A stretch of DNA of 64,000 nt from Silvania hatchlandensis. Its GTDB lineage: Bacteria > Pseudomonadota > Gammaproteobacteria > Enterobacterales > Enterobacteriaceae. This document shows, in pieces, positions 42,013 through 51,157 of this stretch. The notes beneath the pieces are model-generated. The model was not told where the DNA came from. It saw only the letters and a list, made by a program, of their open reading frames with translations, and made no database searches. The position numbers and the translations under genes are program-made. Where the stretch lies: contig NZ_JAMGZK010000054.1 in NCBI RefSeq assembly GCF_025564065.1, forward strand, positions 124,001 to 188,000, read 5' to 3'. The stretch's first letter is position 1; every line of letters starts with the position of its first letter.

Positions 42013-42951
42013 ATGCAGGAACGTACTGAAGCCACTAAATACACCGGCGTCTGGCCGGTGATGCTGACCCCGTTTAACGAACGGCGAGAAATCGACTGGC
42101 CCGCACTGGAGAAACTGGTCCAATGGTATCTGAATGCCGGGGTTCACGGGCTGTTCGCGGCCTGCCAGTCGAGCGAGATGTTCTTTTTAAGCGACGATGA
42201 AGCCCGCAAGATGGTGCAGTTTATCGTTCAGATCGTCGATGGCCGGGTGCCGGTGGTGGCGTCGGGCCATACTGCAACGGGCACCAGCCAGCAGATAGAT
42301 CAGCTGTCGGCGATGGCCCTGACGGGAATCGACGGCTTAATCCTGATCAGCAACCGTCTGGCACAGGCCGACGAGAGCGATGCGCAGGTCCTGAGCGGGC
42401 TGCAGCAGCTGACTGCCGCTCTGCCGGAGGCTATCGACCTCGGTATTTACGAGTGCCCGTATCCTTATAAACGGCTGCTGTCGGATGAGGTGATCGCCTG
42501 GTGTGCCAACAGCGGTCGCTACACCTTTATTAAAGACACCAGCTGTTCACTGCCGGTGATGGAACGGCGCCTGCGTCTGAGCGAAGGCAGCCGTCTGCAT
42601 CTGGCCAACGCTAACAGCCAGACGCTGCTGGCCTCACTGCGCGCGGGCTGTCAGGCCTATAGCGGGGTGATGGCCAATTTCCACCCGGAGCTGTACGTCT
42701 GGCTGTTCGAAAACTGGCGCCGGGAGCCGCAAAAAGCCGGGCAGCTGGCGGATTACTTATCCACCGCCGCGCTGGCCGAAAATCTGGACTATCCGGTATG
42801 CGCCAAGTTTTACCAGCAGCAAATCGGTAACTTCAGCGCCTACGCCTGTCGGTCGAGAAGTAGCCAGTCGTACGCGGCAAGTTTTTATCCGGAGGCCATT
42901 AACAGTATGATGCGTCTCGGCGAAGCAGTGAAGAAACAGTTATCACTTTGA
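42013..42951 (+). CDS. DapA-family (class I) aldolase/lyase
   Basis: This 312-residue TIM-barrel protein belongs to the dihydrodipicolinate synthase/N-acetylneuraminate lyase superfamily. Schiff-base lysine is in FIKDTSC and a Tyr (YECPYPY) matches the proton-relay region. The substrate-carboxylate loop, usually GTTGE, reads ACQSSEM here, so it is not an ordinary DapA; a different keto-acid or aldehyde is expected. The ATG at 42013 follows AAAGGTGAG. It closes the kinase-isomerase-aldolase series and is followed by the MHS transporter. Confidence 0.82.
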   Translation: MQERTEATKYTGVWPVMLTPFNERREIDWPALEKLVQWYLNAGVHGLFAACQSSEMFFLSDDEARKMVQFIVQIVDGRVPVVASGHTATGTSQQIDQLSAMALTGIDGLILISNRLAQADESDAQVLSGLQQLTAALPEAIDLGIYECPYPYKRLLSDEVIAWCANSGRYTFIKDTSCSLPVMERRLRLSEGSRLHLANANSQTLLASLRAGCQAYSGVMANFHPELYVWLFENWRREPQKAGQLADYLSTAALAENLDYPVCAKFYQQQIGNFSAYACRSRSSQSYAASFYPEAINSMMRLGEAVKKQLSL

Positions 42952-43146
42952 ATAACGAGAGTTTTATGCCTTTAACGCCCCTTAATTGACTAAAGGGCGT
43001 GCAGCAAAAAGTCATCCGACACGATGACGCAGTAACTGAAAAATAAAAACATTGACTCAGCACCCTACAACTCTCGTCTGCCGCGCAATGGCAGGCGACG
43101 TCGGACTGCGCCACGCACTCTGATGAAACCCAATAAGGTTAATATT

Positions 43147-44493
43147 ATGTCAGTCACTCTTGATATGCCGGTCACGCAAAAGGCGGTGCTCGATAAAGCG
43201 AGCATTCGTCGGGTGGTGGTTTCCAGCTGGATCGGTAACAGCATCGAGTTTTATGATTTTCTGCTGTATGGCCTGGCGAGCGCGCTGATTTTCAGCAAGG
43301 TCTTTTTCCCGACCGTCAGCCCGATGGTCGGTATTCTGGCCTCGTTTGCCACCTTCGGCGTCGGCTTTATTGCCCGTCCGCTGGGCGGCATCTTCTTTGG
43401 TCACATGGGCGATACGCTGGGACGTAAAATCACGCTGTTGATTACCCTTGGCGGGATGGGAACCGCGACGTTCCTGATTGGCTGCCTGCCTTCCTACGAC
43501 ATGATCGGGATCTGGGCCCCGGTGATGCTGGTGATCCTGCGCTTTATCCAGGGTTTCCTGGTCGGTGGGGAGTGGGGCGGTGCGATGCTGATGGTGGTCG
43601 AAAGCGTCCCGGCTAATCGCCGTGGCCTGCTCGGTGCCATTCCGCAAACCGGCGGGTTCTCTGGTCAGCTGCTGGCGACAGGCATCTTCGCGCTGGTGAT
43701 GATGCTGCCCGATGAGCAACTGTTCTCCTGGGGATGGCGCATTCCGTTTATGCTGAGCGTGGTGCTGGTTCTGGTGGGCCTGTATATGCGTCGTCGGCTG
43801 GACGAAACTCCGGTGTTCCAGGAAGTGCGTCGTCGCGAAGAACAAAACAAACAGGCTAAAAAAGAAGAAAGCCCGGTGGTTCAGGTCGTGCGTACCCAGT
43901 GGCGTAGCATTGTGCTGATTATGCTGCTGCGTTTTGCCGAAAGCGTGCCGTTCTTTATGTGTACGGTGTTTGCCGTCTCCTATGCGACGGGCACCTTAGG
44001 GATCGAAAAACAGACCATGCTCGGCGTGGTGATGATGACCTGTGTGTTGGCCTTCCCGATGCATGCGCTGTTTGGCGCTCTGTCTGACAAAGTGGGCCGC
44101 CGACCGGTCTATATCTTTGGTGCCTTGTTTGCTGCAGCGATGGCGTTCCCGTTCTTCTGGCTGCTGGAAAGCGGATCCTTTGTGCTGATGGTGCTCGGCT
44201 ATGTGCTGCTGATTAACATCGCCCACAACTCGATTAACGCGGTGCAACCGTCCTTCTTTACCGAGATGTTTGGCCCAAAAGTGCGCTACAGCGGCGCATC
44301 GATTGGTGCGCAGTTGGGGGCCATCGTGGCGGGGGGCTTCACGCCGTTTATCGCCAAGGGGTTAACTGCGCTCGACAACAATAACTGGACGCTGGTGGCA
44401 AGCTATGTGGTGATAGCCGCGCTGGTGGCGGCCTATGCTGCCTGGCGTGCGCCGGAAACCTCAAAACGTGATTTAACCAAAGATCATCACTGA
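43147..44493 (+). CDS. MHS-family MFS transporter of the sugar-catabolic cluster
   Basis: This 448-residue MHS symporter has SSWIGNSIEFYDFLLYGLAS at the N-terminus and RFIQGFLVGGEWGG and ESVPANRRG in the first half, typical of metabolite:H+ symporters. It resembles the partial transporter at 1-1011, which serves the catechol operon. The ATG at 43147 has AAGGT 8 bases upstream; 43123 lacks one. Such transporters usually carry carboxylates, so the cluster's substrate may be a sugar acid or similar. It lies 195 bases after the aldolase gene. Confidence 0.88.
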   Translation: MSVTLDMPVTQKAVLDKASIRRVVVSSWIGNSIEFYDFLLYGLASALIFSKVFFPTVSPMVGILASFATFGVGFIARPLGGIFFGHMGDTLGRKITLLITLGGMGTATFLIGCLPSYDMIGIWAPVMLVILRFIQGFLVGGEWGGAMLMVVESVPANRRGLLGAIPQTGGFSGQLLATGIFALVMMLPDEQLFSWGWRIPFMLSVVLVLVGLYMRRRLDETPVFQEVRRREEQNKQAKKEESPVVQVVRTQWRSIVLIMLLRFAESVPFFMCTVFAVSYATGTLGIEKQTMLGVVMMTCVLAFPMHALFGALSDKVGRRPVYIFGALFAAAMAFPFFWLLESGSFVLMVLGYVLLINIAHNSINAVQPSFFTEMFGPKVRYSGASIGAQLGAIVAGGFTPFIAKGLTALDNNNWTLVASYVVIAALVAAYAAWRAPETSKRDLTKDHH

Positions 44494-44547
44494 TGCGGAT
44501 CGGCCAGGGTGAAAGCCCTGGCCCCTGCCGGCGCTTTTCATCGTCTG

Positions 44548-44567
44548 TTGCTGCTTCGAAGCAGCAA
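44548..44567. promoter_or_regulatory. candidate LacI-type operator before the LacI gene
   Basis: ttgctgcttcgaagcagcaa is a perfect 20-base palindrome centred on CG, 44 bases before the LacI-family ATG at 44612. It shares GCTNNYTCGARNNAGC with the palindrome at 38711-38726, so the regulator probably binds both sites. Confidence 0.7.
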
Positions 44568-44611
44568 AAATGATAAATTAACACTTTGTCATTCACCGGA
44601 CTCAGTACCTC

Positions 44612-45628
44612 ATGGCCAAAACAGTCGAGACCATTGCGACCGCGCTGAACATTTCCATTACCACCGTGCGGCTGGTGCTGAACAATAAAGCCCAGCAGTA
44701 TCGGATCAGTGAAAAAACGCAAAAGCGCATCAATGACTATGTGGCTGAACACGGCTATACCGTCAATCACGCCGCCCGCAGCCTGAAGCTGAATAAAACC
44801 GATACCCTTGGGTTGATCATTCCGCGTCTGTCGAACGTCTTCTTTGCCACCCTCGCCGAAAAGCTGGAGATCCGCTGTCGCGAGGCGGGGTATCAGCTGA
44901 TGATCAGCTGTACCTACAGCGATTTGCAGCAGGAAAATGCGCTGGTGGATGCGCTGATCGATCGTAACGTCGATGGGCTGTTCGTCGTGCCATCTTCCCT
45001 GCAGGCGCAAAATCATCATCTGAAACGCACTTCGCGCCCGCTGGTGCTGCTGGACCGTGACTTCGACGGCACCGACACCTCGCTGGTGGTCAGCGATAAC
45101 CGCCGGGGCAGCACCGCCCTGACTCAGGCAATGTTCAGCGCGGGCCAACTGCCGATCTTCTTTATGGCCGGTGATACCGAACAGCCGACGATTAAAGAGC
45201 GTATGAAGGGCTATACCTCGGTGCTGGAAGCGCAGGGGATTGAGGATTGTCAGCAGTGGATCCTCGAGACCGCGCACAACCGGCGCGAAGATGGCGAGAA
45301 GCTGATGCAGCAATTTCTGGCCCGGCATAACGCCGCACCACCGGCGTTTATCGCCTCTTCTCTGCCGGTGCTGGAGGGGGCGCTCAGCGTGCTGCGTTCC
45401 CACTTCGGCTATATTCCGGCGGATATTAATATCGGCACCTTCGATGAACACCCCATGCTGGGCTTTTTATCCAACAATATCTGGTCGGTTCGCCAGAATG
45501 AGGACGCCTGGGCGGAGAAAGCGGTGGACGCGATGATGCAGATAATCAATGGCGCAGAGCAGAAGAACTTGCGTGCGATTATCCCGATGACGTTGATCCA
45601 CCGGGCGCGTGCGAGTGGGCATTTTTAG
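44612..45628 (+). CDS. LacI-family repressor of the sugar-catabolic cluster
   Basis: This 338-residue LacI/GalR regulator starts with an HTH (TVETIATALNISITTVRLVLNNKAQQYRISEKTQKRIND) and hinge helix (AARSLKLNKTDTLGLIIPRLSN), then a periplasmic-binding-like domain for a small ligand. It is last in the cluster, in the same direction, with two matching palindromes as probable operators, one before the kinase and one before its own gene. The terminator downstream is strong. Confidence 0.9.
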   Translation: MAKTVETIATALNISITTVRLVLNNKAQQYRISEKTQKRINDYVAEHGYTVNHAARSLKLNKTDTLGLIIPRLSNVFFATLAEKLEIRCREAGYQLMISCTYSDLQQENALVDALIDRNVDGLFVVPSSLQAQNHHLKRTSRPLVLLDRDFDGTDTSLVVSDNRRGSTALTQAMFSAGQLPIFFMAGDTEQPTIKERMKGYTSVLEAQGIEDCQQWILETAHNRREDGEKLMQQFLARHNAAPPAFIASSLPVLEGALSVLRSHFGYIPADINIGTFDEHPMLGFLSNNIWSVRQNEDAWAEKAVDAMMQIINGAEQKNLRAIIPMTLIHRARASGHF

Positions 45629-45640
45629 TGGGAAAGTTCG

Positions 45641-45680
45641 CGGTGGCAGTCTATTTTATAGACAGCACCGGGGCTTTTTT
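45641..45680 (+). terminator. terminator of the LacI gene
   Basis: A long stem forms between cggtg...gtctat (45641-45655) and atagac...caccg (45659-45670) with an internal bulge, followed by ggggc and six T residues (45675-45680). Confidence 0.75.
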
Positions 45681-45775
45681 AAGTACGTTAGATCAATTTT
45701 TTTATATTTATAGGTGTAACAATGGTTAAAAAAAGGTTAAAAACTAGACAGGTGTAAATATGAGGTGAAGTGAAA

Positions 45776-46747
45776 GTGAAACTAATCATCCAAATCCCCT
45801 GTTTTAATGAAGCTGAAACCCTTGCTATTGCGCTGAAGGCGTTGCCCCGACAGGTTGCCGGTTTTGATACAGTTGAATGGCTGATTATTGATGACGGAAG
45901 TACCGATGACACTGTTGATGTTGCCCGGCAAAATGGTGTTAATCATGTTGTAAAGCACGCCGGAAACAAAGGGTTAGCCAAAGCCTTTATGACAGGTCTG
46001 GATGCATGTTTGAGTTTAAACGCCGATGTTATCATTAACACTGACGCTGATAATCAGTACTGTGCTGATGATATCCCCCTCCTTGTTGCCCCGATTCTTG
46101 AATACCGTGCAGAAATGGTTATTGGTGAAAGACCGATATCTGCCATTGACCATTTTTCACCCGTAAAGAAATACCTTCAGAAATTGGGGAGTTGGGTCGT
46201 TCGCGTGGCCAGTAATACAAACGTCCCAGATGCACCGAGTGGTTTTAGAGCAATGTCGCGGGCGACTGCGCAAAAATTAATGGTTTTCAATGACTATACC
46301 TACACCTTAGAAACCATCATTCAAGCTGGACAAAAAAATATTACAATTACGTCGGTTTCAATCAGGGTTAACGAGGATTTAAGACCCTCTCGGCTGGTAA
46401 AAAGTATATCGTCATATATTAAAAGAAGTATTGTTACCATTGTCAGAATATTTGTTATCTATCGGCCTTTCAGATTCTTTGGTGCAATAGGGGCATTGTT
46501 ATTTGTAGCGGGGTTTTTATTGGGTGTGCGTTTCCTCTATAAATATTTCACGGGTGATGGTAATGGTTATATTCAGTCGTTAATCTTAGCATCGGTACTG
46601 ATGGGTATGGGTTTTCAAACAATTTTGGTTGCGTTCATTACCGACCTTTTATCCGCCAACCGAAAATTGCTTGAAGATTTACGTTTTAAAGTTGCACAAC
46701 TGTCACAAAAATCAACAACTAAAACGAATAATAGTCATTCAGAATGA
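45776..46747 (+). CDS. GT2 glycosyltransferase (polyprenyl-phosphate sugar type)
   Basis: This 323-residue enzyme has an N-terminal GT2 domain (MKLIIQIPCFNEAETL, then IIDDGSTDD and the DXD-type NTDADNQY) and two C-terminal membrane helices (FFGAIGALLFVAGFLLGVRF and a second near 280-300). This is the layout of dolichyl/undecaprenyl-phosphate glycosyltransferases such as GtrB. It would make an undecaprenyl-phosphate sugar on the cytoplasmic face. The GTG at 45776 lies 8 bases after GAGGTG; a GTG at 45770 is less likely. It begins an AT-rich four-gene operon. Confidence 0.85.
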   Translation: MKLIIQIPCFNEAETLAIALKALPRQVAGFDTVEWLIIDDGSTDDTVDVARQNGVNHVVKHAGNKGLAKAFMTGLDACLSLNADVIINTDADNQYCADDIPLLVAPILEYRAEMVIGERPISAIDHFSPVKKYLQKLGSWVVRVASNTNVPDAPSGFRAMSRATAQKLMVFNDYTYTLETIIQAGQKNITITSVSIRVNEDLRPSRLVKSISSYIKRSIVTIVRIFVIYRPFRFFGAIGALLFVAGFLLGVRFLYKYFTGDGNGYIQSLILASVLMGMGFQTILVAFITDLLSANRKLLEDLRFKVAQLSQKSTTKTNNSHSE

Positions 46748-46763
46748 AGCAGGTGAGGTTGCT

Positions 46764-47411
46764 ATGGGGTTCAAAGTCTCAGGTGGAAAGTCAGAAGGTG
46801 GTGTCGTTTTTGGAAACACATTTGATAAATACGGCTCTAAAAATCCGGTTGTCAAATGGATGATGAAGGGTTTTGATTCCTCTTTAGAAGCTTTTGTTGC
46901 GAGAACGGATCCAGAAACAATTCATGAGGTTGGGTGTGGTGAGGGGTTTTGGGTTAACAAATGGAATAGCCAGGGTTTAAATGCTGTCGGCAGTGATTTC
47001 TCCCATCATGTTATATCGATAGCCAAAGATAATGCAGTTGTTGCTAATATTGATCCCAATGTTTTTATTGCAAAAAGTATCTATGACCTTGAGCCAGAAA
47101 CGAACAGTGCAGATTTAATTGTCTGCTGTGAAGTGATGGAACATCTTGACGAACCAGATAAAGCGATGCGCATTTTACAAAGTCTGGTAAAAGAACACAT
47201 TATTATTAGCGTTCCACGCGAACCCATTTGGTGCGCATTGAATATGGCACGAGGAAAGTATATTAAAGATCTTGGTAATACACCTGGCCACATACAACAT
47301 TGGTCAAAAAGATCATTCATAAAATTTACTGAAAAATATTTTAAGGTAATAGCAATTTCGTCACCTTTCCCATGGACCATGCTGTTGTGCATACCTTATG
47401 ACGAAAAATAA
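46764..47411 (+). CDS. SAM-dependent methyltransferase
   Basis: This 215-residue class I methyltransferase has a SAM motif I (IHEVGCGEGFWVNKW) and a motif II/III region (ADLIVCCEVMEHLDEPDKAMRILQSLV), with a characteristic LGNTPGHIQHWSKRSFIKF stretch of small-molecule or sugar methyltransferases. It lies 16 bases after the GT2 gene and overlaps the next gene by 14 bases. A role in methylating a lipid-linked sugar is plausible from context. The ATG at 46764 follows AGGTGAGG. Confidence 0.82.
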   Translation: MGFKVSGGKSEGGVVFGNTFDKYGSKNPVVKWMMKGFDSSLEAFVARTDPETIHEVGCGEGFWVNKWNSQGLNAVGSDFSHHVISIAKDNAVVANIDPNVFIAKSIYDLEPETNSADLIVCCEVMEHLDEPDKAMRILQSLVKEHIIISVPREPIWCALNMARGKYIKDLGNTPGHIQHWSKRSFIKFTEKYFKVIAISSPFPWTMLLCIPYDEK

Positions 47412-48252
47412 TCTGCGCAAAGCATTTAATTATGCAGGGAGCATTATTGCTCTGTTAAGTATTGTATTCGTTGCGCACCGAATAACAGAGTACTGGACGC
47501 TCGTCCCTGATGATACATTTACCCTAAAACTACTTCTCATAATATTATTACTGGCCGGCATCTATGGCGCGGCAAACATCCTCCTTGCTTCTGCATGGCG
47601 AATGTTAATGGCAAGTCTTGAGCAATGCATCAGTCAGCGGGTTGCCACGCATATTTATGGTTTAACGCAATTGGCAAAGTATGTGCCGGGTAATATTTTT
47701 CAGTTTGCGGGTCGCCAGTTACTCACAATGTCTTACGGTTTTTCGGGTAAGGAAGTTGCCAAAAGCACTTTTATGGAGTTGTTACTGCTAGTCATTACGG
47801 GCGCTATTTTCTTTTTGTGGATGCTGCCTTTATTATATTCCGGGTTCAGTGTTATCTTTTGTTTTATGCTGTTTGTGGTCGCTGTGATGCTGCTGTGCTT
47901 AGTATTTCAATGGCTAGGAAGAAGTTTTCTAATTAAGGTTGTAGGGAAGTATTTTTTATTCTTGATCATCTCTGGTGGGGTTTTTCTGTTTGTTCTCTAT
48001 TCTATCGTTGACAGTTGGGAGATAACTCCAGCATTGTTACTATCAATTATTGGTGCATATGTTATTTCATGGCTTGCAGGGCTTGTGACTCCAGGCTCTC
48101 CTGCGGGAGTTGGTGTCAGAGAATTCTTGCTTATTTTATTGTTGAAACCGTTATTTTCTGAAATTGATATTGTCATAGCGGCTGTGCTCAGTCGGATTGT
48201 AACAGTTATCGGTGATTGTTTTTACTATTTATATGCCCTCTCATTAAGGTGA
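47398..48252 (+). CDS. UPF0104-type multi-pass membrane protein, putative lipid-sugar flippase
   Basis: This 284-residue membrane protein has about seven or eight hydrophobic segments and the C-terminal pattern LVTPGSPAGVGVREFLLI that marks the lysylphosphatidylglycerol-synthase TM (UPF0104) family. Members act as flippases or as membrane domains of other enzymes. Between a GT2 and a GT-C gene it could flip an undecaprenyl-phosphate sugar, in place of GtrA. Overlap with the methyltransferase gene implies coupling. Flipping is inferred, not shown. Confidence 0.78.
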   Translation: MTKNNLRKAFNYAGSIIALLSIVFVAHRITEYWTLVPDDTFTLKLLLIILLLAGIYGAANILLASAWRMLMASLEQCISQRVATHIYGLTQLAKYVPGNIFQFAGRQLLTMSYGFSGKEVAKSTFMELLLLVITGAIFFLWMLPLLYSGFSVIFCFMLFVVAVMLLCLVFQWLGRSFLIKVVGKYFLFLIISGGVFLFVLYSIVDSWEITPALLLSIIGAYVISWLAGLVTPGSPAGVGVREFLLILLLKPLFSEIDIVIAAVLSRIVTVIGDCFYYLYALSLR

Positions 48253-48262
48253 AAACATTATT

Positions 48263-50026
48263 ATGAAAAAAGAAAGTCGCGGGGTTGCCTTTATTGCAAT
48301 CTTTCTTTCGTTGTTATTTGTTATTATGGGGTTAGGGTATTCACATTCCTATAATCCTGGTTTCTTCCCCGATGAATTCGCGCATATGGGATATGTTATT
48401 GATGTGATAAAGTATAACTTCCCAAATTACAATGATGGTCATATTTATTCAAGCAATAAACTGAATTATCTTAATCACCCAGCACTTTATTATGTAATTG
48501 TTGGTGAGTTAGTGACGTTACTGCATTTGCAGGATCTGTTTGCACATGTAGGTCGCTACGTTAACATGATGATTTCCATGATAATAATTACAATGACATG
48601 CAGGATGATTTATAAAATTACTCGCTCCCTACTGGCGACATTTATCGGAGGGTCATTGTTATTAGTTATCCCTATGTTTGTTATTTCTGGCAGTGCAATC
48701 AATAATGATCAAATTAATGTGCTTGGTTGTACATTGGTCATTTACGGATTGACAGGTTTACTGTGCATCGATAAAAAAAACACGCCGCTAACTGCAGATA
48801 TTTTTCTGATATGCGTTGGTGGTATTATTGCATCTCTAAGTAAAGCGACAGGTTCATTGGCTATTGTTTGTCTATTTTTTTCTGTTACACTTTTTAACTC
48901 CACCATTTTACTGAAGGTAATAAAGAAAATAACACCAAAACAATGGTTGATAATAGTGTTGTCAATTCTGATTGTTGTGATCTATTTTTCATACATGCAT
49001 AAGGTTTACGGGAGATTTTATCCCGCCCCTCAGGGCAATCCTGCAACCTGGTATTTTATTGAGAATCCCTATACACAAAAACTGGCTCTTTTAGAATTCA
49101 TAGACGTTTTTCTTAAAAGAAATTGGTTTTCGCTTACCACTCCTTATGGACATGTTATAATTATTGATAGTGCGATTAGAGTAGGTGTCTTAAACGCTAT
49201 TTTAGTGGCGCTAGGAGCCATGAGTAGCTATCTTATTGTAAGAAAGATTTTAACCAATGATTCTGATTTAAATGCAACGTTTTGTTTTGCTATGGCTTAT
49301 ATTATGTTTTTTATTATCTATCTTTTTACAATCAGACAGTTGCATTTAAATACGGGTTATTTGGGGGCTATGCAGGCCAGATACTTTTTTGGGTTTTTAC
49401 CTGTGTTTTCACTAGTAATGGCAAAAGCTATATCTTCGCTAAAGAGTAAAGCGGTAACAATCACCATATTTTTGCTAATGATTACCGGGTTAGCTGTATC
49501 CACTTACCCGGCTTTGATAAAAATGACTAATCCACAGATGTGGCAGTCAACAAAAGTTATAGAACAACCTCTTTTTAATACAGAATACGGACCTCTAACT
49601 CAAGGTCGTAAGTTTGAACAGAAAATTTTGGCTGAATCAAATTATATAAGTGGCGCTGAGTTAAAACTGACGACATTTGCCAGAAAAAATCAAGGTCCGT
49701 TGACAATCGAATTATTCAATGCATTAGGCGAAGTACTAGCAAGAGATGTAGTAAAAATGGAAACCTTCAAAGATAATGAGTATGTATGGTTTAATCTCAG
49801 CCATGCGCGTCTGATAAAAGGTCATATCTATACTCTGCGCCTGACGTGCAATGAATGTAATAAAGATAATGCCATTACGTGGTGGACGGTAAAAAAAGAG
49901 ATTGAACTACCTGTTTTTTTATTTTCTCGATTTGGACCTGATAGAGAAAATCAATATTCTAAAGGTGAGGCGTATGTTGATGGTTTGCCGATCGGTGGAT
50001 CATTTACATTCCGTCTTTATTTTTAA
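48263..50026 (+). CDS. GT-C-like membrane glycosyltransferase (PMT/DUF2142 type)
   Basis: This 587-residue protein has roughly ten or more membrane helices in its first 420 residues and a soluble C-terminal beta-rich domain (about 440-587). Its first loop, NPGFFPDEFAHMGYV, has the acidic Asp-Glu pair typical of GT-C enzymes that take sugar from polyprenyl-phosphate. The C-terminal part (LTTFARKNQGPLTIELFNALGEVLARD) looks like a carbohydrate-binding module. It would transfer the flipped sugar to a glycan such as O-antigen in the periplasm. Start ATG at 48263. Confidence 0.78.
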   Translation: MKKESRGVAFIAIFLSLLFVIMGLGYSHSYNPGFFPDEFAHMGYVIDVIKYNFPNYNDGHIYSSNKLNYLNHPALYYVIVGELVTLLHLQDLFAHVGRYVNMMISMIIITMTCRMIYKITRSLLATFIGGSLLLVIPMFVISGSAINNDQINVLGCTLVIYGLTGLLCIDKKNTPLTADIFLICVGGIIASLSKATGSLAIVCLFFSVTLFNSTILLKVIKKITPKQWLIIVLSILIVVIYFSYMHKVYGRFYPAPQGNPATWYFIENPYTQKLALLEFIDVFLKRNWFSLTTPYGHVIIIDSAIRVGVLNAILVALGAMSSYLIVRKILTNDSDLNATFCFAMAYIMFFIIYLFTIRQLHLNTGYLGAMQARYFFGFLPVFSLVMAKAISSLKSKAVTITIFLLMITGLAVSTYPALIKMTNPQMWQSTKVIEQPLFNTEYGPLTQGRKFEQKILAESNYISGAELKLTTFARKNQGPLTIELFNALGEVLARDVVKMETFKDNEYVWFNLSHARLIKGHIYTLRLTCNECNKDNAITWWTVKKEIELPVFLFSRFGPDRENQYSKGEAYVDGLPIGGSFTFRLYF

Positions 50027-50146
50027 GCGGTCTAGTCAAACCTTGCGTCATTAGCGCGATAGTCTGGTTTGTGGGAGCGTAATGTCACTTTGATAGTGCC
50101 AATATTATCATCGAGGAGATCCTGAAAAGATTATCTATGCTTAGTT

Positions 50147-51157
50147 TCAACTGCCATACACAGCAATCGAATCACGGGCAACAAATTCTGCGGGCAAAAT
50201 GGTATTGCCGGGCGTGCTGGCCTCTGTGGCGGCGAGCACCCGGGCTACCGCCTCTTTACCCTGGGCGTCCAGATCCAGTCGTACCGTGGTGAGCGCCGGG
50301 ATGAAGAAGGCGCTTTCATAGCTGTCATCGTAGCCAATAACTGAAACCTGCTCGGGCACCGCGATGCGGGCCTTGCTTAGCGCGCTCAGTGCGCCGAGGG
50401 CCATTTGGTCGTTCCCGACCAGCAGGGCGCTAAAATCCACATTATTTTCGATAAGCTGCTGCGCGCCGTCGTGACCGCTTTGCGCATCCCAGGTGCCGAA
50501 AATAACCGCCGCGGGCGTTTTGTTAAAGGTTGCCAGACTGCTTAGCCAGTTAGCCAGGCGCAATTTGGCCGAAATGGAGTGCTGCGGGCCGGGCATCAGC
50601 ACAATATCATTGTGCCCCAGTTCGCATAAGCGTTTAACGCTCTCCTGGGTGCCGTTGGCCGGATCGAAGATAACGTGAAACACGCCGCTGTCCGGAGCGA
50701 CGTCAAGAAACAGGCAGGTGACATCGGTGTTGTGTTCAGCCAGTTGCTGAGCGAGGGGCGTTTCCAGCGGGACGTTGATCAGGATTTTTTCGATAAACTG
50801 GGATTTAAAATCATTGATCGACTGCTGGATCGCCGTGGCGTCACTCTCATCAATCATCGAAATCAACACCTGATAGCCCGCTTCACGGGCGTGCTTTTTC
50901 ACTGATGCGGCGATTTGGGACGGGGCATGTAGCGCCAGAGAGGTCGTGATTAACCCCAGCGTCTGGGCGCGTTTCCCGACCAGCTGCTGCGCCAGACGGT
51001 TCGGCACGTAGCGCAGCTCCTCAATCGCCTGTTCGACGCGAACGCGCGTTTTTTCGGCAACGTTCACCGATTTATTGAGCACCCGTGAGACGGTTTGGTA
51101 GGAGACACCAGCATGGCGAGCGACATCTTCCAGCGTCGCATTTCTGTTTTTGTTCAC
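50147..51157 (-). CDS. lacI: LacI-family repressor of the lac locus
   Basis: This 336-residue LacI regulator is close to E. coli LacI in its head: ATLEDVARHAGVSYQTVSRVLNKS and hinge RLAQQLVGKRAQTLGLITTSL. The ligand domain has VLMPGPQHSISAKLRLANW, as in LacI. I use GTG at 51157, with AGGA 6-7 bases upstream; E. coli lacI also begins with GTG. It is divergent from the LacY-type permease, with several GTGAAC words in the 344-base interval that may form operators. Confidence 0.88.
   Translation of the reverse strand: MNKNRNATLEDVARHAGVSYQTVSRVLNKSVNVAEKTRVRVEQAIEELRYVPNRLAQQLVGKRAQTLGLITTSLALHAPSQIAASVKKHAREAGYQVLISMIDESDATAIQQSINDFKSQFIEKILINVPLETPLAQQLAEHNTDVTCLFLDVAPDSGVFHVIFDPANGTQESVKRLCELGHNDIVLMPGPQHSISAKLRLANWLSSLATFNKTPAAVIFGTWDAQSGHDGAQQLIENNVDFSALLVGNDQMALGALSALSKARIAVPEQVSVIGYDDSYESAFFIPALTTVRLDLDAQGKEAVARVLAATEASTPGNTILPAEFVARDSIAVYGS

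Noticed and set aside
42974-42999. Weak inverted repeat (acgccc...gggcgt) between the aldolase and MHS genes
   Set aside because: The stem is short with a bulge and no T run follows; not strong enough to call a terminator that would split the cluster.
44502-44523. 8-base hairpin (ggccaggg/ccctggcc) right after the MHS gene
   Set aside because: Not followed by a T tract; possible attenuator but not supported as a terminator.
44348-45451. Long minus-strand open frame (367 codons) across the LacI gene and the transporter end
   Set aside because: It is antisense to a clear LacI-family gene and shows no recognisable domain or ribosome site.
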